DNA of 64,000 nucleotides from Lachnospiraceae bacterium (GCA_021771755.1 JAETOL010000002.1:62001-126000); one strand, 5' to 3'. Shown: positions 15,670-25,295, numbered from the stretch's first letter. The notes: generated by a model not told the origin, from the letters alone. Made by a program: numbers and translations.

Positions 15670-17190
15670 ATGAGAGAGAAAGACAGGGGAAAAAAAGGAC
15701 AGCAGGCCATAAAAGAAACAGAACGGAAGAAACGGGATCCGGAATTTATGACAGAGGAAGAAAGAGATCAGTATTTTGATGAACTGAGAGAAAAAAGAAA
15801 ACAGAGAAAAATCAGACAGAAGAGAAATGAACGTCGGAGAAAACTGGCTGTTTTGGGAGCTACCGCTGCTATTTCACTTGTTGTAGTGGCAGGAGCAGTC
15901 AACGGTATCACGAAGTTTATCATTACAAAGACTTCTTCCGGACAATCTTCCAAAGATCAAAAAAAGGATGAAAAAGGAGAGGCCAGTCAGCAGGCTTCTG
16001 CGCAGACAGACGTTCTGGCAGAGGCGGCGCAGAAAGCCGCTCAGTATGACTATGATACGGCGATCCAGCTTTTGAAATCAGACAGCGGATTTAATGAAAA
16101 TGCAGAAATGCAGGCAGCTGTCAGCAAGTATGAGGAAACCAGGGATTCCTGTGTCTCCTGGCCGCTGGAAGAAGTGACCCATGTGTTTTATCATTCTCTG
16201 ATCAAGGATCCGTCCAGAGCTTTTGACGGTGACTATAAGGAGGGTGATTACAATCAGGTTATGACAACCATTGATGAGTTCAACAAAATAACCCAGACCA
16301 TGTATGACAAAGGCTATGTTATGGTCAGTGTCAAGGATATGGCCAGGGCAGATGAAAACGGGAATATGACCAGAGGCGAGATTCTGCTTCCGCCAGGTAA
16401 GATTCCGTTTGTTCTCTCCCAGGACGATCTTTGTTATTATCATTACATGGATGGCGACGGATATGCTTCGAAGCTTATCGTAGATGAGGAAGGAAAGGTA
16501 CGGAACGAGTATGTGGAGGCAGATGGCACCGTTTCAATAGGAGATTACGATATGGTACCTCTGACCGATCGCTTTGTAGAACAGCATCCGGATTTTTCCT
16601 ACAGAGGAGCAAAGGGGATCCTGGCCCTGACCGGTTACAACGGAATCCTGGGATACCGGACTGATATCAGTTATGAAACAAGGCCGGACGATCTGGATGC
16701 CAACAAGGTGGAATGGCTGGATGCCCATCCGGATTTCAGTCTTGAAAAAGAACGGGAAGGTGCAAAGAAGGTTGCCGATGCCATGAAGGCAAACGGCTGG
16801 GAATTTGCAAGCCATACCTGGGGGCATCAGAATGTAGCTCAGATCAGCCTGGAGCATTTACAGACAGATACCGGGAAATTTCAGGAGAATGTAGATCCCC
16901 TGATCGGAGGGACCGACATTATCATTTTTGCATTTGGTACAGATCTGACGGTTCAGGAAGATTATTCCGGAGATAAATTTGAGTATCTGAAAAGTGCAGG
17001 ATATAATTATTTCTGTAATGTAGATTCCAGTAAATATTTTGTACAGATCAGAGATCGGTATTTCCGTCAGGGAAGACGAAACCTGGATGGATACCGTATG
17101 TATTATAATCCGGAACTTTTGGAAGACCTGTTTGACGCCAAGGCCGTGTTTGATCCAAGCCGGCCTACACCGGTGCCGCCTATGGGATGA
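15670..17190 (+). CDS. Membrane-anchored polysaccharide deacetylase-like protein, copy 1
   Basis: 506 aa. A very basic cytosolic start (residues 1-62) precedes a membrane helix (LAVLGATAAISLVVVAGAV), then a Ser/Gln/Lys linker, a TPR-like helix pair (AAQYDYDTAIQLLKS) and a large domain. The domain is a divergent NodB type: VLSQDD holds the likely metal/catalytic Asp pair and ASHTWGH the His pair, with a long insertion between them. The family removes acetyl groups from sugars of peptidoglycan or other wall glycans outside the cell. It is about 60% identical to the next gene, so the two arose by tandem duplication. Confidence 0.8.
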   Translation: MREKDRGKKGQQAIKETERKKRDPEFMTEEERDQYFDELREKRKQRKIRQKRNERRRKLAVLGATAAISLVVVAGAVNGITKFIITKTSSGQSSKDQKKDEKGEASQQASAQTDVLAEAAQKAAQYDYDTAIQLLKSDSGFNENAEMQAAVSKYEETRDSCVSWPLEEVTHVFYHSLIKDPSRAFDGDYKEGDYNQVMTTIDEFNKITQTMYDKGYVMVSVKDMARADENGNMTRGEILLPPGKIPFVLSQDDLCYYHYMDGDGYASKLIVDEEGKVRNEYVEADGTVSIGDYDMVPLTDRFVEQHPDFSYRGAKGILALTGYNGILGYRTDISYETRPDDLDANKVEWLDAHPDFSLEKEREGAKKVADAMKANGWEFASHTWGHQNVAQISLEHLQTDTGKFQENVDPLIGGTDIIIFAFGTDLTVQEDYSGDKFEYLKSAGYNYFCNVDSSKYFVQIRDRYFRQGRRNLDGYRMYYNPELLEDLFDAKAVFDPSRPTPVPPMG

Positions 17191-17207
17191 GAAAGGGGAA
17201 CATAAAA

Positions 17208-18545
17208 ATGAAAAAAGCACTTCTGGCAGTTCTGCTTGCCGCGATCACTGTGGGAAGCGGGATTCTGCCGGATTGGAACAGAGAAGAGGTAAAGACGGTT
17301 TATATGCCGGTATCCGCTTCTAAGGATAAAAATACAAAAGAGAAAAAGAGCGTTTCCGGGGAGTCTGTGCTGGAGCAGGCAAAGACGATGTATGCCCAGT
17401 ATGATTATGATGGAGCGATCAAACTTCTGAAAAGCCAGAAGGATTTTGACACAAATAAAGAGTATATGGATATTGCCGCCAAATGTCAGGTGGCAAAAGC
17501 TTCACTGGTGGAATACCCGATTGAACAGATCACTCATGTATTTTTCCATACGCTGATCCGGGATACGGGTAAGGCATTTGACGGAGATAAGGATGAAGGC
17601 GGCTATAATCAGATGATGACCACCATTGATGAATTTAATAAGATGATTCAGATCATGTATGAAAAAGGATATGTGATGGTAAGTCTTCACGACATGGCAA
17701 CAGCCAATGAAGATGGAACTATGAGCAGGGGAAAGATCATGCTTCCGGAAGGCAAGATTCCTTTTGTACTTTCGCAGGATGATGTCAGCTATTACCATTA
17801 TATGGATGGAGACGGCTATGCTTCAAGACTGATCCTGGATGAAAACGGAGAGGTAAAGAACGAATATATTGAAGATGACGGAACAGTTTCCGTTGGAAAT
17901 TATGATATGGTTCCGCTTATCGATGCATTTGTAAAGGAACACCCGGATTTTTCCTATCATGGACGTAAGGGAATCCTGGCTATGACCGGATACAATGGAG
18001 TTTTGGGATATCGTACGGACATTGCTTATAAGACAAAAGAAAATCTTCAGGATGACCAGAAAGCATTTCTGCAGGATAATCCGGATTTTGATTATGAGGC
18101 AGAGGTAGCAGAAGCAAAGAAAGTAGCAGAGGCGATGAAAGCAGAGGGCTGGGAATTTGCAAGTCATACCTGGGGACATATGAATGCCACGGATCGCTCC
18201 GCTGAGGATCTGAAGGCAGATAACGAAAAGTGGGAAGCTTATGTGGCGCCGATCCTGGGAAAAACAGATATGATCATCTTTGCATTCGGAGCGGACATCG
18301 GCGGATGGGAAGGATATTCCGCGGATAATCCTAAATTCCAGTACTATAAAAGCAGAGGCTATGATTATTACTGTAATGTAGATTCCAGTCAGTATTTTGT
18401 ACAGCTTACAGATCAGTATCTGCGTCAGGGAAGACGTAACCTGGACGGATACCGTATGTATTATAATCCGGAAATGCTCAGCGATCTCTTTGATGTATCG
18501 CAGGTGTGGGATAATACAAGACCAACCCCGGTTCCGGAGATGTGA
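17208..18545 (+). CDS. Secreted polysaccharide deacetylase-like protein, copy 2
   Basis: 445 aa. The ATG at 17208, after GGGGAA, gives a clear signal sequence (MKKALLAVLLAAITVGSG), so unlike copy 1 this one has a short export signal rather than a long basic start. It keeps the same TPR-like segment (YAQYDYDGAIKLLKS), the VLSQDD and ASHTWGH motifs and the closing RPTPVPEM. The gene follows copy 1 by 17 bp and precedes a secreted foldase by 25 bp, suggesting one operon for wall modification with its own folding helper. Confidence 0.8.
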   Translation: MKKALLAVLLAAITVGSGILPDWNREEVKTVYMPVSASKDKNTKEKKSVSGESVLEQAKTMYAQYDYDGAIKLLKSQKDFDTNKEYMDIAAKCQVAKASLVEYPIEQITHVFFHTLIRDTGKAFDGDKDEGGYNQMMTTIDEFNKMIQIMYEKGYVMVSLHDMATANEDGTMSRGKIMLPEGKIPFVLSQDDVSYYHYMDGDGYASRLILDENGEVKNEYIEDDGTVSVGNYDMVPLIDAFVKEHPDFSYHGRKGILAMTGYNGVLGYRTDIAYKTKENLQDDQKAFLQDNPDFDYEAEVAEAKKVAEAMKAEGWEFASHTWGHMNATDRSAEDLKADNEKWEAYVAPILGKTDMIIFAFGADIGGWEGYSADNPKFQYYKSRGYDYYCNVDSSQYFVQLTDQYLRQGRRNLDGYRMYYNPEMLSDLFDVSQVWDNTRPTPVPEM

Positions 18546-18570
18546 TTTGACCGAAAGGAGAATTTTTATT

Positions 18571-19857
18571 ATGAAGAAAAAAACAGTTGCAGCAATGTTG
18601 ATGGTGTGTATGACTCTTAGTATGACAGCTTGCGGCGGAGAAGAAGAGAAGCCCGCTGAAAAGACAGAAAGTGCCGCAGAAACAGCAGAGACAGACAAGG
18701 AAGAAGAAAAGGAAGAGAAAACCGAAGCAGAAAATACAAAGGATCAGGCAAAAGCATCGGTAAGGCTTGTTTCTGTAGAAGATATATCCAAGTATATCAC
18801 AGTTGGAGAATATAAAGGCCTGGAGCTGGACAAGGTGGTTGCTCCGGTATCAGACAGTGAGACAGATGTAGAAATAGAGTTCCGCCTTCAGGAAAGTCCG
18901 GAGGAGGTCCAGGGAGCATCTGTTGAGACAGGAGACCAGGTAAGGATCAATTTTACAGGTACAATTGATGGAGAGTCTTTTGATGGAGGAACAGAGCAGG
19001 ATTATGATCTGATCGTGGGTGAAAGCGGAATTACAGAGGAATTCGATCAGGGTGTTCTGGGAATGAAGAAAGGTGAAACAAAAGAGATCAATGTTCATTT
19101 TCCGGAAGAATATTATGACAGTGAAGTAGCTGGAAAATCTGCAGTGTATGAGGTAACGGTGCAGAAGATCAGCCGTACACCGGAACTGACAGATGAATGG
19201 GTAGCTGCCAATACAGAAAGCAAAACTGTGGAAGAATACCGTGAGGCTGTAAAAAAAGAACTTGAAGCAGACGCAGAGATGATGGCAGGATACGCATTGC
19301 AGACAGATGCATGGAATCAGGTTCTGGAAACTTCAGAAATAAAGGAATACCCGGAAGAGGATATTCAGGAAGCGATTGATGCCTATAAGGCCTTAAATGA
19401 GGAATATATCCAGCAGGCCGAAATGGATATGAGTGAATTCCTGAAGTCTCAGGGAATCACAGAGGAAGAATATGAAGAAGAGTGCAGACAATATGCCGAG
19501 TCCAAAGTAGAACAGAATCTGATCGTACAGTATATTATGGATCAGGAGAATCTGAGCTTTGAGGACGAGGATGCAGAAGAGATTCAGAAAGAACTGATAC
19601 AGCAGTATGGCGCTGCGGATATTGAGGAGCTTGTGGAATATTATGGACAGACTGCAGTAAACGAATCTCTGGCACTTCTCAGAGTAGAGAAATTTATCAT
19701 AGATAACGCAGAGATCAATGAAAAGACAGGAGGAAGCGCTGACGCTGCTGAGAATGAGGACGCCCTGGAGGAAGACGATGCATACGTTACAGAAGAAGAG
19801 GCTGGTGTGCAGCAGACAGACAGCGGTGAAACAGAGGATCTGGTAGTCGAAGAATAA
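18571..19857 (+). CDS. Secreted trigger-factor-like lipoprotein with FKBP domain
   Basis: 428 aa. MKKKTVAAMLMVCMTLSMTAC is a lipoprotein signal, followed by a Glu-rich linker. An FKBP prolyl isomerase domain lies near residues 100-205 (VRINFTGTIDGESFDGG, FDQGVLGMKKGE) and a trigger-factor C-terminal helical domain follows (ITEEEYEEECRQYAESKVEQNLIVQYI). The ribosome-binding N-domain of cytosolic trigger factor is missing and replaced by the lipid anchor, so it should act as a chaperone/isomerase outside the membrane. The start at 18571 follows AAAGGAG; the ORF-track extension into the previous gene is a shadow. Confidence 0.88.
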   Translation: MKKKTVAAMLMVCMTLSMTACGGEEEKPAEKTESAAETAETDKEEEKEEKTEAENTKDQAKASVRLVSVEDISKYITVGEYKGLELDKVVAPVSDSETDVEIEFRLQESPEEVQGASVETGDQVRINFTGTIDGESFDGGTEQDYDLIVGESGITEEFDQGVLGMKKGETKEINVHFPEEYYDSEVAGKSAVYEVTVQKISRTPELTDEWVAANTESKTVEEYREAVKKELEADAEMMAGYALQTDAWNQVLETSEIKEYPEEDIQEAIDAYKALNEEYIQQAEMDMSEFLKSQGITEEEYEEECRQYAESKVEQNLIVQYIMDQENLSFEDEDAEEIQKELIQQYGAADIEELVEYYGQTAVNESLALLRVEKFIIDNAEINEKTGGSADAAENEDALEEDDAYVTEEEAGVQQTDSGETEDLVVEE

Positions 19858-19960
19858 CCTGCCGGAGGCTGTTTTTTATCATCTGTCCGGATGAATCTGT
19901 GGAAAATGGATAATTTTAGGAAAATTTAAGAAAAATCCCGAAATCACAGGGGAAGTTCTA

Positions 19961-19989
19961 TTGTATTTCTCTGGAAAATAGAGTATGAT
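19961..19989 (+). promoter_or_regulatory. Sigma-A promoter
   Basis: TTGTAT, 17 bp, TATGAT; it lies 49 bp before the deacetylase start. Confidence 0.65.
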
Positions 19990-20037
19990 AGACAAGACAA
20001 ACAAACATAGATTCATGTAATAATGGGTGGGCAGCAA

Positions 20038-21345
20038 ATGGATAAAAGAGTATTACGAGAAAGAATGCGAAAGAAACAGCAGCAGCTGCGCCGGCGTAAG
20101 ATGATGAAGCTTGGCGGCTATGTACTTGCTGTTATATTGATCGTTGTATTTATCATAAAAGGTATCATCCTTCCTATCACGAAGGGAATCAGCGGAAAAG
20201 ATGCGGATAAACCGGTACAGGTAGAGGCGGATGCAGATAAAACAACAGACACAGGAGAAACCGAAACTGCGAAAGCGGAGGAGGAAGAAGGGGCTGTCAG
20301 GATGCCTCTTGCAACAGCTTCACATATCACCAAGGCTTCAGATATGACAGCTGGATGGCATGAGGACGAAAATGGAAAATGGTATCAGAATTATGACAGA
20401 ACCTACTATGCCGGCGGCATCCAGGAAATAGACGGAAAGACATACTCCTTTGATGACGACGGGTACATACAGACCGGATGGGTAAGCGATGGATTTGATG
20501 ATCTGTATTTTAATGATGATGGCTCCTATAATCCGGAAAAACATAAAACACGAATTGCGCTTACTTTTGACGATGGCCCGGGACAGTACACAGACCAGCT
20601 TCTGGACTGTTTGGAAGAAAATAATGCGCATGCAACTTTCTTTATGCAGGGAATCAATGTAGGAGACTGGGAATCTACCGTGCAGCGTATGGTGGATATT
20701 GGGTGTGAGCTTGGAAATCATAGCTGGGATCATCCGGAAGCGACCCTTCAGGGAATTTCAGATGAGGCTGTGATCGAACAGTTCCAGAAGACGGATGCAG
20801 CCCTTGAAAAAGCAAGCGGACAGCGATCAACGGTAGCCCGTGCACCTTATGGGGCAGCAGGCGAAAGAGAGTTCCAGCTTGCGCAGAAACCTTTCTTTAT
20901 GTGGTCTCTGGATACAGAGGACTGGCGTTATATGGATGTACAGCATAATATTGATGCAGTTATGAACGGAGATCTGACAGATGGTTCGATCATTTTGATG
21001 CACGATATTCATGAGCCGTCTGTACAGGCAGCGCTTCAGATCATTCCGCAGCTTGTGGAAAAAGGTTATAAGCTGATGACAGTCAGTGAACTTGCAGCTG
21101 CAAAAGACGTAGAGCTGCAGTATGCTTCCTATGTGGATTTCTGGGACAGCAGTCTGGCGAAAGGCCTGGTGGCAGGTTATGACGGACCACTTCTTGCTTC
21201 AGACAGTTCTGATGGAAGCTCTGGTGATGGCAGTGATATTTCTGACGGAAGTCAGGACGATGGATCTGGAGAAGATTACTCTGATGGAAGCGAAGAGGAT
21301 TATTCTGACGGCGAAGATTACAGCGACGGAAGTGAAGAATACTGA
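20038..21345 (+). CDS. Polysaccharide deacetylase with wall-binding repeat
   Basis: 435 aa from MDKRVL (a second ATG at 20023 is possible; GGGTGGG fits the later one). Order: basic start, membrane helix (GGYVLAVILIVVFIIKG), linker, one choline-binding-like repeat (GWHEDENGKWYQNYD, then TYSFDDDGYIQTGW), then a canonical NodB domain: TFDDGP (Asp pair), ELGNHSWDH (metal His pair), ARAPYG and LMHDIH. It should deacetylate wall glycans at the cell surface, which usually gives lysozyme resistance. The last 55 residues are a low-complexity Asp/Ser/Gly/Glu tail with YSDG repeats. Confidence 0.9.
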   Translation: MDKRVLRERMRKKQQQLRRRKMMKLGGYVLAVILIVVFIIKGIILPITKGISGKDADKPVQVEADADKTTDTGETETAKAEEEEGAVRMPLATASHITKASDMTAGWHEDENGKWYQNYDRTYYAGGIQEIDGKTYSFDDDGYIQTGWVSDGFDDLYFNDDGSYNPEKHKTRIALTFDDGPGQYTDQLLDCLEENNAHATFFMQGINVGDWESTVQRMVDIGCELGNHSWDHPEATLQGISDEAVIEQFQKTDAALEKASGQRSTVARAPYGAAGEREFQLAQKPFFMWSLDTEDWRYMDVQHNIDAVMNGDLTDGSIILMHDIHEPSVQAALQIIPQLVEKGYKLMTVSELAAAKDVELQYASYVDFWDSSLAKGLVAGYDGPLLASDSSDGSSGDGSDISDGSQDDGSGEDYSDGSEEDYSDGEDYSDGSEEY

Positions 21346-21395
21346 TTCAGTAAGTTTCAGGAAGAAAAAGTAAAGTAAGAAAAAAGCGAAATAAG

Positions 21396-21434
21396 AAAAG
21401 CGGATAAGAGGTCAGACTTCTTGTCCGCTTTTTT
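21396..21434 (+). terminator. Intrinsic terminator
   Basis: AAAAGCGGA...TCCGCTTTTTT stem and T run after the deacetylase gene. Confidence 0.88.
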
Positions 21435-21452
21435 CGATAGCAGAAAATTCTG

Positions 21453-21481
21453 TTGAAGAGATAAGTGAATTTGGGTATAAT
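21453..21481 (+). promoter_or_regulatory. Sigma-A promoter of the amylase-glgB operon
   Basis: TTGAAG, 17 bp, TATAAT (consensus -10). Confidence 0.75.
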
Positions 21482-21534
21482 AGGGATAGATCATTTCAGA
21501 GCCGTGAAAGGGTCTGAGACAGGAGGACAGCGTA

Positions 21535-22887
21535 GTGGGAAGTTGGTTTGAAGAAGCAGTATTTTATCACATGTATCCGATCGGAATGACCGGAGCACCA
21601 AGGAAAAATGAAGGGACAGAGGTGGTGCACAGATTTGACAGCCTGATGAAATGGCTGCCTCATATTAAGGAGCTGGGATGTACAGCCATTTATATCGGAC
21701 CGTTGTTTGAATCATCCACACACGGTTATGATACACGGGATTACCGGGTGGTTGACAGACGTCTTGGGGATAATGAAGATTTTAAGAAATTTGTAGCAGA
21801 AGCTCATAAAATGGATATACGGGTTGTGGTGGACGGAGTGTTCAACCATACCGGAAGAGAGTTTTTTGCTTTCCAGGATATACAGAAAAACAGAGAGCAG
21901 TCTCCATACTGCAGCTGGTATAAGGGAATCAATTTTGGATGGAATTCTCCATATAACGACGGATTCGGGTATGAAGCATGGAGAAATTGTTTTGAACTGG
22001 TGAATTTAAACCTCTGGGAGCCGAAGGTAAGGGAATATCTTCTGGATGTGATCGGTTTCTGGATCGATGAATTTGATATAGACGGAATACGTCTTGACTG
22101 TGCAGATTGTCTGGAATTTTCCTTTATGGAAGATATGAGACGTTTTACAAATGAAAAGAAAAAAGATTTCTGGCTGATGGGAGAAGTGATCCATGGGGAT
22201 TACAGCCGTTATGTGAAGCCTGAAATGCTGGATTCCGTAACGAATTATGAACTGCATAAGGGACTGTATTCCGGTCATAACGACCATAACTATTTTGAGA
22301 TTGCACATACTATCCGCAGGGAATTTGATGCAAACGGAGGGATTTATAAGGGACTTCGCCTGTATTCCTTTGTGGATAATCACGATGTAGACAGGATTGC
22401 ATCCAAGCTGAATGTACCGGGTCATATTTATCCGGTATATACACTGCTTTTTACCCTTCCGGGAATCCCCTCCATTTATTATGGTTCGGAGTGGGGAATC
22501 CAGGGGCGTAAGGAAGGCGGAAATGACGATCCTCTCCGCCCGGCTGTGGACATAGAGGAGGCTCTTAAGAATCCTGATGATCCGAAGCTTTTGGAATGGG
22601 TGAAACTTCTGGGAAAAATCCACAGAGAAGAACCGTCACTGGCAGACGGAAGCTATCAGGAACTGCTTCTGACGAACAGGCAGTATGCTTTTGCACGGAA
22701 ACTGGATGGGGAAGGCATCGTAGTGGCAGTGAATAATGATGAAAATCCGGCAGAACTTCGGATCCGGATTCCGGAGGGAGGCAGAAGCTACACAAGCCTG
22801 ATCAGCGGAAAAGAAGCAGTGGTGCAGGATGGCTGTATCTGTGTGACACTTGCGCCGAATGAAAGTGAGATTTTTAAATTTAAGTAA
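21535..22887 (+). CDS. GH13 alpha-amylase family enzyme (intracellular)
   Basis: 450 aa, GTG start eight bases after AGGAGG. It has the four GH13 regions in order: DGVFNHTG, GIRLDCAD (nucleophile Asp), MGEVIHG (acid/base Glu) and FVDNHDVDR (third Asp). No signal peptide, so it acts in the cytosol. It probably trims or opens alpha-glucans such as maltodextrins or glycogen. The next gene, 28 bp on, is glgB, so the pair may handle storage glucan. The exact subfamily (maltodextrin glucosidase, neopullulanase or other) cannot be settled by eye. Confidence 0.88.
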   Translation: MGSWFEEAVFYHMYPIGMTGAPRKNEGTEVVHRFDSLMKWLPHIKELGCTAIYIGPLFESSTHGYDTRDYRVVDRRLGDNEDFKKFVAEAHKMDIRVVVDGVFNHTGREFFAFQDIQKNREQSPYCSWYKGINFGWNSPYNDGFGYEAWRNCFELVNLNLWEPKVREYLLDVIGFWIDEFDIDGIRLDCADCLEFSFMEDMRRFTNEKKKDFWLMGEVIHGDYSRYVKPEMLDSVTNYELHKGLYSGHNDHNYFEIAHTIRREFDANGGIYKGLRLYSFVDNHDVDRIASKLNVPGHIYPVYTLLFTLPGIPSIYYGSEWGIQGRKEGGNDDPLRPAVDIEEALKNPDDPKLLEWVKLLGKIHREEPSLADGSYQELLLTNRQYAFARKLDGEGIVVAVNNDENPAELRIRIPEGGRSYTSLISGKEAVVQDGCICVTLAPNESEIFKFK

Positions 22888-22915
22888 ATATAAGGACTAA
22901 GGGAGGTACTTTCTG

Positions 22916-24802
22916 ATGGGAGAGAAAATGCAGTTTTCAGAGTTGGATCAATATCTGTTTGGACAGGGGACCCATTATGATATTTATAAGAAACTTGGTG
23001 CGCATCCCACGACTGAAGGCAGAAAAAAGGGAGTTTATTTTGCCGTATGGGCGCCTAATGCCCAGTCGGTTTCTGTAATCGGAGATTTTAACCAGTGGGA
23101 CACAGAAGCCAATCCTATGAAAAAAGCAGGACCTATTGGTGTATTTGAGGTTTTTGTTCCGGGAGCAAAGGTAGGAGATCTCTATAAATTCTTTATTGTG
23201 GGTATGCACGGAGAAAACCTTTATAAAGCAGATCCTTATGCAAACGAAGCGGAATTACGTCCGGGAACTGCATCCAGAGTGGCAGATATCACCAATTATA
23301 AATGGAAAGATACCACATGGATGAAAAAGCGCCCGGAGTTTAACGAGGCTACGGATGCCATGTCCATTTATGAAGTGCATCCGGGTTCCTGGAAGAAGCA
23401 TCCGATTAATGAGGAAGACGAAAACGGATTTTATAATTACAGAGAATTTGCCCATGAGCTTGCAAAATATGTAAAAGAAATGGGTTATACCCATGTGGAA
23501 TTAATGGGAATTGCAGAGCATCCTTTTGACGGCTCCTGGGGCTACCAGGTAACTGGCTATTATGCGCCTACCTCCCGCTACGGAACAGCACAGGACTTTA
23601 AGTACATGGTAGATTATCTTCACCGGAACAAGATCGGCGTGATCCTTGACTGGGTTCCGGCACACTTCCCAAGAGACGCCCATGGTCTGGCAGAATTTGA
23701 TGGAACCGCTGTTTATGAGCATCAGGATCCCCGTCAGGGAGAGCATCCGGACTGGGGAACCAAGATCTATAATTACGGACGTCCGGAGGTGAAGAACTTC
23801 CTGATTGCCAATGCTCTTTTCTGGATAGAGGAATGTCATGTAGATGGCCTTCGTGTAGATGCGGTAGCTTCCATGCTTTATCTGGATTATGGTAAACAGG
23901 ACGGACAGTGGGTGGCAAATAAATATGGTGATAATAAAAACCTGGAAGCCATCGAGTTCTTTAAGCATCTGAATACGGTTGTTCTGGGAAGAAACCATGG
24001 AACGGTTATGATCGCAGAAGAATCCACAGCATGGCCGATGGTTACCGGTAAAGCAGAGGATGACGGTCTTGGATTTTCTCTGAAATGGAATATGGGATGG
24101 ATGAACGACTTTTTGGAATATATGAAGCTGGATCCTTATTTCCGTAAATTCAACCATAATAAGATGACTTTTTCCATGACTTATGCATACAGTGAGAAAT
24201 ACGTTCTTGTGATCTCTCATGATGAGGTAGTACATCTGAAATGTTCCATGCTGAACAAGATGCCGGGCTATCCGGATGACAAGTTCAAGAATCTGAAGGC
24301 TGCCTATGCGTTCATGTTCTTCCACCCAGGCAAAAAACTTCTGTTTATGGGACAGGAATTTGGACAGCTCCGCGAGTGGAGTGAGGAGAGAGAGCTTGAC
24401 TGGTTCCTTCTGGGCGAAGACAATCACAGGGATCTTCAGTCCTTTGTAAAGACTCTCCTGCATATGTACAAAAAATATCCGGCTCTTTACGGCGGGGACA
24501 ATAATCCGGAAGGCTTCGAATGGATCAATGCGGATGACGGAGACAGAAGTATTTTCAGCTTTGTGCGTAAATCTCCTACCAAGAGAAACAACCTTTTGTT
24601 TGTTGTAAACTTTACACCGGTAGAACGCACCGATTATCGGGTTGGCGTTCCCAAAAAGAAACAGTATAAACTGATCATGGATGAGAACGGACTTGTGGAA
24701 AAACCACAGGTATTTAAGGCGGAAACAAAAGAATGTGATAATAGAGAGTATTCTTTTGCATATTCACTGCCGCCATACGGAGTTGCAGTCTTTACATACT
24801 GA
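22916..24802 (+). CDS. glgB: 1,4-alpha-glucan branching enzyme GlgB
   Basis: 628 aa, usual length. An N-terminal CBM48 domain (VYFAVWAPNAQSVSVIGDFNQW) precedes the GH13 barrel with VDGLRVDAVASM (nucleophile Asp), MIAEEST (acid/base Glu) and ISHDEVVH. Other branching-enzyme marks are DWVPAHFPRD and GQEFGQ. GlgB makes alpha-1,6 branches in glycogen. GGGAGG lies eight bases before the ATG. No other glg gene is in the window. Confidence 0.95.
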   Translation: MGEKMQFSELDQYLFGQGTHYDIYKKLGAHPTTEGRKKGVYFAVWAPNAQSVSVIGDFNQWDTEANPMKKAGPIGVFEVFVPGAKVGDLYKFFIVGMHGENLYKADPYANEAELRPGTASRVADITNYKWKDTTWMKKRPEFNEATDAMSIYEVHPGSWKKHPINEEDENGFYNYREFAHELAKYVKEMGYTHVELMGIAEHPFDGSWGYQVTGYYAPTSRYGTAQDFKYMVDYLHRNKIGVILDWVPAHFPRDAHGLAEFDGTAVYEHQDPRQGEHPDWGTKIYNYGRPEVKNFLIANALFWIEECHVDGLRVDAVASMLYLDYGKQDGQWVANKYGDNKNLEAIEFFKHLNTVVLGRNHGTVMIAEESTAWPMVTGKAEDDGLGFSLKWNMGWMNDFLEYMKLDPYFRKFNHNKMTFSMTYAYSEKYVLVISHDEVVHLKCSMLNKMPGYPDDKFKNLKAAYAFMFFHPGKKLLFMGQEFGQLREWSEERELDWFLLGEDNHRDLQSFVKTLLHMYKKYPALYGGDNNPEGFEWINADDGDRSIFSFVRKSPTKRNNLLFVVNFTPVERTDYRVGVPKKKQYKLIMDENGLVEKPQVFKAETKECDNREYSFAYSLPPYGVAVFTY

Positions 24803-24854
24803 TATTTTGGACAGTTTCAGGACGATTCTGCTCCGATTTTTGGAAGAAAAAATA

Positions 24855-24883
24855 TTGATTTTTGTGAAAAGATGGGTTATACT
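24855..24883 (+). promoter_or_regulatory. Sigma-A promoter
   Basis: TTGATT, 17 bp, TATACT, about 70 bp before the small conserved gene. Confidence 0.7.
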
Positions 24884-24955
24884 GTATGCGTCTGAAAGTT
24901 CAGACAATTACTAATGACGAAGAATCGATAATGGAATCCTGAAAGGAGAATGAAA

Positions 24956-25189
24956 ATGAAAGTATCTAATATTAAAGACGTAGACAAATTTTTTGAAGTA
25001 GTAGACAGCTGTACCGGTAAAGTTGAGCTTGTAACAGGCGAGGGAGACAGATTGAACCTGAAATCCAAACTTTCCCAGTATGTTTCTCTGGCAAATATCT
25101 TCTCAGGCGGAGAGATCCCGGAGCTGGAAATCGTTGCTTATGAAAAAGAGGATATTGATAAGCTGTTAAACTTTATGATCAACGGCTGA
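24956..25189 (+). CDS. Small conserved protein of unknown function
   Basis: 77 aa (MKVSNIKDVDKFFEVVDSC), soluble, acidic, mixed alpha/beta. The AAAGGAG site fits the ATG at 24956 better than the one six bases earlier. It has its own consensus promoter and a following hairpin, which suggests a single, well expressed gene. I recall similar short proteins in Lachnospiraceae but no known role. Confidence 0.75.
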   Translation: MKVSNIKDVDKFFEVVDSCTGKVELVTGEGDRLNLKSKLSQYVSLANIFSGGEIPELEIVAYEKEDIDKLLNFMING

Positions 25190-25203
25190 TAAAAAGCAAA
25201 AAG

Positions 25204-25233
25204 ACGGGGGCATGACAGGGTTCATGTCCCCGT
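25204..25233 (+). terminator. Hairpin after the small gene
   Basis: ACGGGG-G-CATGA pairs with TCATG-T-CCCCGT. The stem is strong but no T run follows, so it may stabilise the 3' end rather than terminate. Confidence 0.5.
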
Positions 25234-25295
25234 TATGTGACTGCTGAGATATCTGAATGAAATTGAGGCAGGTGTATATAATAAATAAAAAGCTG

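Noticed and set aside
15670-18545. Long direct DNA repeats
   Set aside because: Explained by the two paralogous coding sequences.
17823-18698. 291-aa minus-strand ORF
   Set aside because: Shadow of the second deacetylase-like gene and the start of the foldase gene.
23501-24463. 320-aa minus-strand ORF
   Set aside because: Shadow of glgB.
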